Shown here in pieces: positions 1-8,121 of a stretch of DNA of 64,000 bases (position 1 is the first letter of the stretch; every line of letters begins with the position of its first letter). Source of the DNA: Barthelona sp. PCE (Eukaryota; Metamonada: BaSk clade). The notes under the pieces are model-generated. The model worked only from the letters and a program-made list of their open reading frames with translations. It had not been told where the DNA came from and made no database searches. The position numbers were made by a program, and so were the translations under genes. Location: the NCBI GenBank assembly GCA_040285745.1, contig JAUFOR010000002.1, positions 496,001 to 560,000 of the forward strand, given 5' to 3'.

Positions 1-515
1 TTTTGTTTTTGGTCGACGCAAGTGAGGAATGTGGTTATAAGTTATCCGAGCAGCTCGATTTATTTGATTCCCTTCATTCAATTTTTGCTAACAAACCAAG
101 CTACATGCTCTTTACGAAAACTGATCTTTTAAAGTATGACGATATAAGTGAAGAAGGCAAGAAGCGTATTGAAGAATCGCTTGCAAAGGTTCCCACTTGT
201 CAGAAGTTGGAGTATTGTAGTTTTGAAACAGAAACAGTTGATGCTGTGAAGGAAGTTGTTTGCACCAGTTTGTTAAAGACTGCTTATCAAAAATCACCAA
301 AAATTTACAGCGCAGTTCCGGAGGAAACTATCGAATCCAGGAAACCTGTTGAACCAATCAGTACATTGCAAAAACAACAAGAAGCTACACCGTTGACAGC
401 TGAAACTACTGCTAAGAAGAGTGAAATACGTATATCTACAGTTAGCGCTGAACAAAAACCTAAAAAAAGAATTGTTAAGAGAGTAGTGCGAAGAGGCAGA
501 AAGAAAAAGCAATAA
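1..515 (+). CDS. NOG1: NOG1-type nucleolar GTPase, C-terminal part
   Basis: Only the last ~171 codons are in the window; the gene enters from the left edge, reading in the frame of base 3. The visible protein starts just before the G4 region. It has the LFLVDASEECGY...EQLDLF...FANKP pattern typical of Nog1/Obg-family GTPases, followed by TKTDLL in place of the usual NKxD. After ~100 residues of helical sequence it ends in a strongly basic tail (KKRIVKRVVRRGRKKKQ), as expected for a nucleolar protein. NOG1 acts in assembly of the 60S ribosomal subunit in known eukaryotes. The part after the G domain looks short for the family, so the NOGCT region may be reduced. Its stop lies 12 nt from the stop of the convergent TTLL9-like gene. 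Confidence 0.75.
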   Translation, partial: LFLVDASEECGYKLSEQLDLFDSLHSIFANKPSYMLFTKTDLLKYDDISEEGKKRIEESLAKVPTCQKLEYCSFETETVDAVKEVVCTSLLKTAYQKSPKIYSAVPEETIESRKPVEPISTLQKQQEATPLTAETTAKKSEIRISTVSAEQKPKKRIVKRVVRRGRKKKQ

Positions 516-527
516 ATCACTGTTTAC

Positions 528-2033
528 CTATGATTTGCGACGACGAGTGCTCGGTGGACGTCTCTTTTTCTTTGAATTCTTTGCACTAACTGTTTTTGGC
601 ACAGGTGTATCACTTTTACGTGCTTCAGCGGCTTGTTTCTCCAACCTTTTAATATTTGTTGTATCAATATTGCAACCAAACGTGCTATGGAACAAAGGCA
701 ACGGGTCAACTGATATGGGGTCGTGCCCATGAAGTGAAGCGAATACTTCTGGCTGAACATCTTCTCCGTCGCACACAAGATCGAATGAACCAACTTGTCT
801 TAACGCTGGGTCGTGTCGCAGTGGATGTCTCCTTGTCTTAAGCATGGACGGGAGATACAAGCGTCGTTCCATATCGACTACACTAAGCATGTCATGCAAT
901 AAGCGCATTTTCATTTCTTTATCTGATTGTGTTTCAGCACTCAGTGAAGGCGACGCATTGACTTCAATGAGCCAGGGGTTCATATCACCGTCAATAAGAA
1001 TATCGTAACCATATAACTCAAAACAATGTGGATCGTGGATAACAGAGTTTTGTACTGATTTTAGTGACAAAAGAACAAGTTGCTGCATTTGAGCGAATAA
1101 AATGTCAGTCTCTTCGATGCTATGTTTTGCATTTAAATATCTTCTTAATGAATCAAGTCCCCATTTCGCACCAATACTTTCATCGTAATTTGATGATCCT
1201 TTTTGAAGTGATACATTCGTTAAATGAACATACGCGTTGTCAATGTCGTCCATAGAGTATGGTGTGAAACTGAAACGAGCAAAACCTTCACGATATATAT
1301 ATACAACAAGTGGCCGATAAGAAACAACAAGAACATACAACCTCAAATCAAATTTTTTGCCGCCTACAAGATAGGGGTGGTCAAGGTACATCTGTACAAC
1401 ATAGTTCTCAACACGATGCTCTTCTGTACTTTGACTTTTCCACTGCTCAATGTCTCTAAGTTTCTCAAATAAAAATATACCTTTACCCTGTGCCCTGCCA
1501 ATGGGTTTCATGATCCACACACCCCCTGGCGTCCGCTTAAATTCCTCAACAAACAAAGAGTAATCAGCAGGCAAAACATATGTGGAAGGAAAGAATGTGG
1601 GCATTACAATACCGTTCTTTCGCAATGTACGTCTGTATTTCTTCAGATTCTTTGCGAGTAAATCCTTACGAGTAAGTTCAAAGCTACGCTTGAAATGATT
1701 CAGTTTACGATATCCAATAAGTGGTGTAGATTCGTAATTCTCTCGCATCCACTCGATATTGGCCCATATGATATCCCAGTCATCCTCTTCAACCTCAACA
1801 AATCCACGTTCTTTAAATGTGTTCAGAATTAGTGATCGAATGCAGGTTTTGAATTTGATTCTCTCAGAAGGAACTGGTGTGCTTCCACTGCTTGAATTGT
1901 TTGTCGACCCGCTGTACCTTCGTCGAGTGCTACTGATACGTGTATCGCGAGTACTGGAAGAAGAATTCATGCGGTTCCTTGATGGATCAGATTTTGGTCG
2001 CGCCCTTGACCCCTTTCGCCCGACTGATGACAT
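528..2033 (-). CDS. TTLL9: TTLL9-like tubulin polyglutamylase
   Basis: The 501-residue protein has a tubulin-tyrosine-ligase-like ATP-grasp domain over roughly residues 60-400. Hallmarks are IMKPIGRAQGKGIFLF (ATP lysine), the KKFDLRLYVLV block, YVHLTNVSLQK, CFELYGYDILID and the Mg-binding PWLIEVNASPSL. The later RQVGSFDLV segment matches TTLL9 in particular. TTLL9 enzymes add glutamates to axonemal tubulin, so the gene argues for a flagellum. The N-terminal ~55 residues are Ser/Arg/Thr-rich and the C-terminus is basic (KKKRRPPSTRRRKS); both may bind microtubules. The start ATG is the first in frame. The 264 nt upstream hold no recognisable gene. Confidence 0.9.
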   Translation of the reverse strand: MSSVGRKGSRARPKSDPSRNRMNSSSSTRDTRISSTRRRYSGSTNNSSSGSTPVPSERIKFKTCIRSLILNTFKERGFVEVEEDDWDIIWANIEWMRENYESTPLIGYRKLNHFKRSFELTRKDLLAKNLKKYRRTLRKNGIVMPTFFPSTYVLPADYSLFVEEFKRTPGGVWIMKPIGRAQGKGIFLFEKLRDIEQWKSQSTEEHRVENYVVQMYLDHPYLVGGKKFDLRLYVLVVSYRPLVVYIYREGFARFSFTPYSMDDIDNAYVHLTNVSLQKGSSNYDESIGAKWGLDSLRRYLNAKHSIEETDILFAQMQQLVLLSLKSVQNSVIHDPHCFELYGYDILIDGDMNPWLIEVNASPSLSAETQSDKEMKMRLLHDMLSVVDMERRLYLPSMLKTRRHPLRHDPALRQVGSFDLVCDGEDVQPEVFASLHGHDPISVDPLPLFHSTFGCNIDTTNIKRLEKQAAEARKSDTPVPKTVSAKNSKKKRRPPSTRRRKS

Positions 2034-2297
2034 CTGATGCTTGAAAAAGTATATAAAGGGAAAACAAGTCAGTTTTGTTAACTAGCACCATTTGTTGGTT
2101 TCTAAGTTTTTCTTTGGATAAAAGTTTGCAAACTGAAAAGTAAACGCCTTGTGAAACATACAGAAATACTTTTATGAAAAGTTGATGCAGATAAAAAATT
2201 TTCCATAAGTTCAAATATTATTGTGGGACTTTACTGGTTGAAAATGTGCAAATATCCCTATGTTATCATACATTAAAATGATTTGTTACATAACTAT

Positions 2298-3293
2298 TTA
2301 TTGGTGAAGATCGTTGAAGGCGGGCCACAATTCCTCAACAATAGCCTTGTTCATAGCAGTACGGATGTTGGAGAGCTCCTCCTCAGTCCAAGTCTCCATA
2401 TCACGACGAAGGAAAGTGGTATAATCCTCACGATTATCGAAACGACCAACAGGTAGGTAGAATTCTTGACCGTGGCTCTTTACCACAACTGTGTGAGGCT
2501 TATCGCTCTTCTCGAGCATATACTCAATATCATCTTGACCATAATCGTTGTACATAACAAACTCTGGAACACCATGGTTAAGAATGGAACCTGGGTTGTT
2601 GGGATCAGCACGGGCACGGTTCTTGGCACGGGACTGCTCAGGAGTAACCCAGATGTAAAGTACACCAGCATTCTGAAGAATTTCAGGAGCAAGACGACCG
2701 AAAGAGTACTCATAACCAAAGTGGTTAGTGAGGGGAAGATCCATATCGACGGGACCACCACGGGCGAATTCGATGACAACGGTTTTACCTTCAAGAGTAT
2801 CAGGAATGTTGCTAAGAAGATCATCATAAGCTTGCTTGGCTTCTTCCTCAACCTTCTCAACAAGGTGAGCTTTAATCTTGTCTGACAGACCAATGAAGAA
2901 AGGCTCCATACCGACACGAACACGGGCGGCATCGAATCTAGCCATAAGCCAGTTAGTGTAACAAGACTGAGTTTCAGCAGGCTTGCACTCAGGGCGAGTG
3001 AGGTTGGCGTAATCTTCGTTAAGAAGTTCGACAAGGAAACCCCAAATTCTGGAATCGTTAGCACTTTTGTCAGCACTCTCGAAGAAGAGGCGGTCTTCTT
3101 CAATTTCCTCCAAAGCATCATCGATGACACGGGAAAGGTGAACATAAGGGTAATCATCCAACTGAACGGTGGTTCCAAAGTGGAAAAAATCACGACAAAC
3201 TTCTTCTTCGCGAGTATCGAGATAACGACGAGCTTCAGACTTACCAGATGCAGGAAGTGCGCATAAAATGATTGTGGGAATGACCTTTGACAT
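2298..3293 (-). CDS. P-loop NTPase/kinase-like protein, unknown substrate
   Basis: The 331-residue soluble protein opens with a beta-strand and a Walker A-type loop (ILCALPASGKSEARR), the layout of small-molecule or nucleotide kinases. VVIEFARGG in the middle may be the Walker B strand, and VLYIWVTPEQSRAKNRARAD looks like a lid-type arginine-rich segment. I do not recognise a named eukaryotic family. Codon choice differs visibly from neighbours: AAG, GAG, TTC and CTC are common, with few AT-ending codons. This suggests high expression, recent acquisition, or both. The ATG follows the upstream sequence CATCTTTCA directly. A prokaryotic origin is possible but only inferred. Confidence 0.7.
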   Translation of the reverse strand: MSKVIPTIILCALPASGKSEARRYLDTREEEVCRDFFHFGTTVQLDDYPYVHLSRVIDDALEEIEEDRLFFESADKSANDSRIWGFLVELLNEDYANLTRPECKPAETQSCYTNWLMARFDAARVRVGMEPFFIGLSDKIKAHLVEKVEEEAKQAYDDLLSNIPDTLEGKTVVIEFARGGPVDMDLPLTNHFGYEYSFGRLAPEILQNAGVLYIWVTPEQSRAKNRARADPNNPGSILNHGVPEFVMYNDYGQDDIEYMLEKSDKPHTVVVKSHGQEFYLPVGRFDNREDYTTFLRRDMETWTEEELSNIRTAMNKAIVEELWPAFNDLHQ

Positions 3294-3519
3294 TGAAAGA
3301 TGGATTAAATGATAGTTATAGGATGATGTTATTTTATTTACAGTATTTGATTCGATTGACGAAATTTAAACGTGTTTAAAAGTGCAGTTATCCAGAAATA
3401 CTAAGGTTTAAATAAAGCAGAGAAAATTTTTCTTGAATAATACTCATAGCGATTTTACATAGAAGCTATATGTTTACTATGGTTGTATTGTGCAAATATC
3501 TCAGTAAGTGGGGTGAAAA

Positions 3520-6500
3520 TTACAAGTACATATTGTGCGTAGTGTTTCTGCGAGAGAAATCACTGTTCCACTGGCGCAGTTCTTCCAAAAGTTGCGAATT
3601 CTGAGTTACAGACGCCACTATGCTTTTTTTAGCGATCATAAAGTGTTCAACGGTAACTTCAACCATGTTCTCAGCTTCATCGTCATCTTCCGCCACTCTT
3701 AACCCCTTATTCTTTTGACTCTCAATCATATGCAACGACTGTTCCCACTGATGTTCACCTGAGAAATGTTGTACTTCTTCTTTAATGCGTTGTTTAACAG
3801 GAATAATCAATGCCTCATTTGTTAATGAAGCAAGATCACTTCCAGAATACCCTTCAGTCTTTTTTGCAATCTCATCAAATGGAAAGTTATCTGTAACCTT
3901 GTCTTTGAGCAATACTTTCAAAATAAGTTCACGTTCACGTTCATTAGGTAAATCAATTAAAACCCTGTACGGCATGCGTCGAAGAACCGCCTCATCCAAG
4001 TCCATCGGTCGATTAGTAGTTCCTAATACAAGTACTGAACCTTTGTTGGTGTTCAGACCATCCCAATGTTGCATAAATTCGTTCTTGAGCTTCCTGGCCG
4101 AAGCACCTTCGGTTGAAGCTGAAGAATTGCGTTTGCGTAATATTGCATCCATCTCATCAACAAAAATGATTGAAGGAGCCATTTTCCTTGCAACAGTGAA
4201 TAAAGCGCGAACCATTTTCTCAGTATCTCCATGCCACTTCGATGTAACATATGAAGGAGTCACATTGATAAACGTTACTCCACAAGTTTTTGCAAGTGCC
4301 TTTGCTAGCAAAGTTTTACCAGTGCCAGGTGGACCATAAAACAACACACCTGATGTTGGTTCAATGTTTTTAAACCACTGAGGATGGTAAAATGGCATGA
4401 TGATGTGTGTAAGAAGGTAGTCCTTCACGGAGTCAAGTGCACCAATTTTTCGGAAGTCAGTTTTGATGTCTTCGCTTTTCACAATACATTGACCTATTTC
4501 CTCCTCGTATTCGTTCATAAAGATGGAAGATGTTTCCCTTTCCAAGACTTCAGATTCGGAATGACGTTTGAAAACATTGAAAAAAACATTTTCCAAATTC
4601 ACTTCCTTTTCCTGCAAGTTTTGAATCAGGATGAAGCTAAGCAACTGCTTTATATCATGTAATTGTAACACATGAGTCTCTAAATAGGAATATATTGAAT
4701 CAACAGCGAGAATATCGCTGATAAGATTGAATGGTACTTCTTTATCGCTCTTAAGTAATGAGTTTAACACATACCTCATCATACGATCATTTTGTTTGAT
4801 ATTTTTGCGATAAAAACTCTTACGTAATGATAGCATCCATTTTTTGAAGTTAACAGTATCAGTTTCATCAGGACCTGAAACAACAATCTCTTGTAAAAAA
4901 ATATTTTTTAATGATCGATGTTTGGAGGCAAATAACTGGTTATTATGTCGATCACTTACATTTTTGGCTGTATTCTTCATTAAAGGCAATAAATCTGCCA
5001 AATATGTTCCCTTTATAGGAGTTCTTTGAAGATGTACACCACCTTTAACGCCACCTTTAGTGGGAAAAGCTGAAGTTATATCGTTTTGAATGCTAGTTTG
5101 TGCAGTTTTAAACAAAGTACAGAACCAAATCACGTTATAATCACTATAGTCAGATTTGAACTTGCGAAACATTGATCTATACATCTTCTTAATAAAGAAC
5201 CGATCACCATTTGCAAAAAAAACAATTTTCTTCTTATCTTTTTTCTTATTATTCTTTTCAATAAACCACCCTATCTTTTGTAACTCCTTTCTGAAACTCT
5301 CATCACCCTTTGCAGAACTGTCTAATAATAGAATGTGAATTGGAAGAAAAACATATTGTGCTTTAGCAGCATTGAAGAGTTCCACTAATGCAATATGAGG
5401 ATTGTCCTCAAACAACCCACGCACAACACCTATATACTCATTCCAACGCACAAATGTACCAACTTCAATGAAAGGGTGTGGAAATGGTAACTTCTCCTCA
5501 ACACAAATTACTTCATTGCGCTTGATCCACGGTCGTCCAACGTCAGCTCCATCACTGCCCAATTTTCTTAAAACTTTAGTAATTCGCGAATACAACTCTG
5601 TAGTATTCAGTAAGCTGAAATTATTCTCAAATATTCGAGGAACACGGAAACCATCTCCAAACATAACATAACTTTCATTTGTGTTTGATCTTAATAAGTT
5701 TTGGGAGATAAGGTACTCAACTCCTGATGAAAATGAAGGTTTCTTTTCAATTCTTTCAATTGCAAACTTATTTTTCTCAATGATAATCAGTTCAGCATCG
5801 TGACTCTTAGCAAAACTCTTTGTCAGACTCAAACAGTAATCAGAGGCAGTATGATCAGCAATATAAAGTGCACTGTTAGGCACATTATCCATCATATCAT
5901 GCAGAGCAGAATTTTCACTAACTTGGAAATTGGATGAAACGCAAGATAATGCCATTTGGATTACAGGTAACACATATAAATCAGATTTTTCAAGTGTTTT
6001 GATCCCTTCACTTTCATAATCTTTAATTGAGTAAGAATCAACTTTTGACTCATCAAAATCGTTGAATGCGTCTAGGTCTACATTAAAAACACTTAAAAAC
6101 TCACAAACATGCATTTTTGAAAGTACTTCATGATTAATATCAGTAAAATACCTTTGTTTTTCCTCATTAAATGGAAAATACCATGCGAACTTTGAATATC
6201 CCTCAAACGCTAAAGAGTCTCCAAGGTACAATTCCACATTTCTTCCTTCTAACATTTTTATATCAATGAGTTGACCATTGACGCGGATATTACGTGCATT
6301 TCTAATGGATTTGGCTGATTTTGAAAGAGAAATAGAAAGAATGGTGCCATCCAGCGAAGGTAGAACTGTGTAATTGCATAAATCGCTACAAAACTTTTCG
6401 AAAAAGTCGGAAAGTAATGAATTTGAGTTACTAAAATGCGTGCTGCAGATTGTAATCAAAGTTTGATCCACTTCAAATGCTTTATATCCAACAAATATCA

Positions 6501-6666
6501 CACCTTCAAAAAGAAAATCTACAAAAGCTCCAAATATTTTAATTCTACTAGCTTCTGCATTAGAATTAGTTCTCTGCAACTTGAGTTCGGGCTCTGAAGA
6601 AATAGGAGTAGTTGATTTGTCAAGTGTGTGCTTATGACCCATAAATGATTCATATTCAAACTGCAT
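3520..6666 (-). CDS. Large AAA ATPase, Msp1/ATAD1-like AAA domain
   Basis: The 1048-residue protein ends in one AAA module, from about residue 740. It contains GVLFYGPPGTGKTLLAKALA (Walker A, ~777), IIFVDEMDAIL (Walker B, ~835), GTTNRPMDLDEAVLRRMPYR (sensor 1 and arginine fingers) and EGYSGSDLASLTNEA (sensor 2). The pore loop reads SKWHGDTEKM. This is the meiotic/Msp1 clade pattern also seen in large plant AAA proteins. The first ~700 residues have no domain I can name, although a lysine-rich NNKKKDKKK stretch is present. These AAA proteins extract membrane or oligomeric clients; the client here cannot be inferred. It is transcribed divergently from the membrane protein at 6785 across 118 nt. 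Confidence 0.85.
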   Translation of the reverse strand: MQFEYESFMGHKHTLDKSTTPISSEPELKLQRTNSNAEASRIKIFGAFVDFLFEGVIFVGYKAFEVDQTLITICSTHFSNSNSLLSDFFEKFCSDLCNYTVLPSLDGTILSISLSKSAKSIRNARNIRVNGQLIDIKMLEGRNVELYLGDSLAFEGYSKFAWYFPFNEEKQRYFTDINHEVLSKMHVCEFLSVFNVDLDAFNDFDESKVDSYSIKDYESEGIKTLEKSDLYVLPVIQMALSCVSSNFQVSENSALHDMMDNVPNSALYIADHTASDYCLSLTKSFAKSHDAELIIIEKNKFAIERIEKKPSFSSGVEYLISQNLLRSNTNESYVMFGDGFRVPRIFENNFSLLNTTELYSRITKVLRKLGSDGADVGRPWIKRNEVICVEEKLPFPHPFIEVGTFVRWNEYIGVVRGLFEDNPHIALVELFNAAKAQYVFLPIHILLLDSSAKGDESFRKELQKIGWFIEKNNKKKDKKKIVFFANGDRFFIKKMYRSMFRKFKSDYSDYNVIWFCTLFKTAQTSIQNDITSAFPTKGGVKGGVHLQRTPIKGTYLADLLPLMKNTAKNVSDRHNNQLFASKHRSLKNIFLQEIVVSGPDETDTVNFKKWMLSLRKSFYRKNIKQNDRMMRYVLNSLLKSDKEVPFNLISDILAVDSIYSYLETHVLQLHDIKQLLSFILIQNLQEKEVNLENVFFNVFKRHSESEVLERETSSIFMNEYEEEIGQCIVKSEDIKTDFRKIGALDSVKDYLLTHIIMPFYHPQWFKNIEPTSGVLFYGPPGTGKTLLAKALAKTCGVTFINVTPSYVTSKWHGDTEKMVRALFTVARKMAPSIIFVDEMDAILRKRNSSASTEGASARKLKNEFMQHWDGLNTNKGSVLVLGTTNRPMDLDEAVLRRMPYRVLIDLPNERERELILKVLLKDKVTDNFPFDEIAKKTEGYSGSDLASLTNEALIIPVKQRIKEEVQHFSGEHQWEQSLHMIESQKNKGLRVAEDDDEAENMVEVTVEHFMIAKKSIVASVTQNSQLLEELRQWNSDFSRRNTTHNMYL

Positions 6667-6784
6667 TGCCCAAAAAATATCGCTCAGTCAATCAAATTGA
6701 AGAAATATAACCCGTTAGAAGCCAAAATTAAGTCAAATTCTGAATTGGAGAAGGTGTTTTTTCTTTATACACTTTTTTATCAGA

Positions 6785-7588
6785 ATGGGCCTTCGAGCCG
6801 TTGTATTTTTCGGACTGCTGAATGTTGCGCTGTGTGATGACCGTGTTGAATTTAATTCATTTGCATCATGGTCACTAGCTGGGTTAATTTTTGCATGTAT
6901 TCTTGTTTGGAGATCTAATTATTTACGATATATCCACTTTTTGAACAATTACATACCCCTTCCCTCATCAAATTACCTTGTTTGTTTATTTTTTGTTGCT
7001 TTTGCTTTTGAGAATATTGTTATTGTAGTTTTTCATATGGGTGTACCAGACGATCACAATCTGCTGTCAATGACATATGTAATTGCTTTTCATTCTCAAG
7101 GTTGTTTTATTTTGATATGGTTTACACGAATAGCTGTTGCTAAAACAATGTTTGATGAAAATAATGAACTGTTATTAATTGTTTATAACGTATTTTCACC
7201 TCTTAAATCCTATTTAATAACGTTTTATTGGTCTTTATATGGGATTTCTATTGTTTCAGCTGTTGTTCAAATGACTCAATTTAATAATAATATTCTTGTT
7301 AATGTTGTATTGATATTTATTCGATTTTTAATCTTTATCACATCTTGTTTCTTCTTAAAAAAGCCTAAGGCAATCATTTTAAGTGTATTGTTTGCCTTTT
7401 CTTCATGGCCTATTGCAATTATTTATGAATATTTTTCACATACCACGTTATATATGATATTAAAGTTCATAGTTGCGTATGTGATGTATACATATGCAAA
7501 GGATGTGTACAAAGAATATGTTGATGATATACATTCACGAACAGTTGATATCGATAGAAGTATTAATGCTCCATTAACTTTTGCATAA
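6785..7588 (+). CDS. Multi-span membrane protein, unknown
   Basis: The 267-residue protein starts with a hydrophobic stretch ending in LNVALC, which could be a cleaved signal peptide. About seven further hydrophobic helices follow, near residues 29-45, 64-86, 93-118, 145-166, 172-195, 199-220 and 224-244. A short polar tail ends in IDRSINAPLTFA. One signal plus seven helices resembles a small 7TM receptor or a transporter, but I see no diagnostic motif. The last 15 nt overlap the 3' end of the convergent DUF523 gene. TATCAG precedes the ATG by 2 nt. Confidence 0.75.
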   Translation: MGLRAVVFFGLLNVALCDDRVEFNSFASWSLAGLIFACILVWRSNYLRYIHFLNNYIPLPSSNYLVCLFFVAFAFENIVIVVFHMGVPDDHNLLSMTYVIAFHSQGCFILIWFTRIAVAKTMFDENNELLLIVYNVFSPLKSYLITFYWSLYGISIVSAVVQMTQFNNNILVNVVLIFIRFLIFITSCFFLKKPKAIILSVLFAFSSWPIAIIYEYFSHTTLYMILKFIVAYVMYTYAKDVYKEYVDDIHSRTVDIDRSINAPLTFA

Positions 7589-8068
7589 AAATTCTTCTGA
7601 CGTTAACACATTAATTTCATTCTTTTTGAATAGTGCCGTGGATACACCACTTCCTGGAATGAGTTTTCCATTAAAATTCCCACTGTACGTTAAATGTACA
7701 CCACAACTTGGACTTTTTTCCATAAGTATCACAGTCCCAATCTGATTTTCTTTAAGAATCTCTAATGCACGGAGAGCACCTGCTCTGAACTGCCTAGAAA
7801 CATCTATATTTTGACTATTCATGACTCTTACATCTGAATTATCCTCCCAAAATTGTGATGCAGTTCCATCACATATTTCTGATGGAATCCGCGGAGTGGG
7901 GAGCCCTCCTAATACCTCTGGACAAATAAAAATTGGTTCAATATTGGTATTTTCAAAAAATTCAATCAAGTCTAAATTTTCTTTAGAATCTCCATCATAT
8001 CGACATTTAGCCCCAAGTAAACAAGCAGAACAACCCACTTTTGAATCGGAAAAGTCTTCAATATCCAT
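7574..8068 (-). CDS. DUF523/TudS-type Fe-S desulfurase-like protein
   Basis: The 164-residue protein matches the bacterial DUF523 family. It has VGCSACLLGAKCRYDG at the N-terminus, ICPEVLGGLPTPRIPSEI in the middle and LMEKSPSCGVHL near the C-terminus. The cysteines of SACLLG, CPE and SPSCG are the conserved ones. Characterised members (TudS, thiouracil desulfurase) hold a [4Fe-4S] cluster and remove sulfur from thiouracil; activity here is inferred from family only. I place the start at the ATG at 8068, 12 nt downstream of a TATTCACCTTT element. The family is mainly prokaryotic, so lateral transfer is likely. The 3' end overlaps the neighbouring membrane-protein gene by 15 nt. Confidence 0.85.
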   Translation of the reverse strand: MDIEDFSDSKVGCSACLLGAKCRYDGDSKENLDLIEFFENTNIEPIFICPEVLGGLPTPRIPSEICDGTASQFWEDNSDVRVMNSQNIDVSRQFRAGALRALEILKENQIGTVILMEKSPSCGVHLTYSGNFNGKLIPGSGVSTALFKKNEINVLTSEEFLCKS

Positions 8069-8079
8069 ATTCAAGTTGA

Positions 8080-8090
8080 AAAGGTGAATA
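8080..8090 (-). promoter_or_regulatory. TATTCACCTTT element, DUF523 promoter
   Basis: Minus strand TATTCACCTTT followed by TCAACTTGAAT, 12 nt before the DUF523 ATG. The host-type promoter suggests the transferred gene is expressed. Confidence 0.4.
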
Positions 8091-8121
8091 AAATTGGAAG
8101 TGGTCTTCTATTTACTGCCTG

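Noticed and set aside
2480-3193. 237-codon second frame on the minus strand
   Set aside because: Out-of-frame shadow of the P-loop gene, open because of that gene's codon bias.
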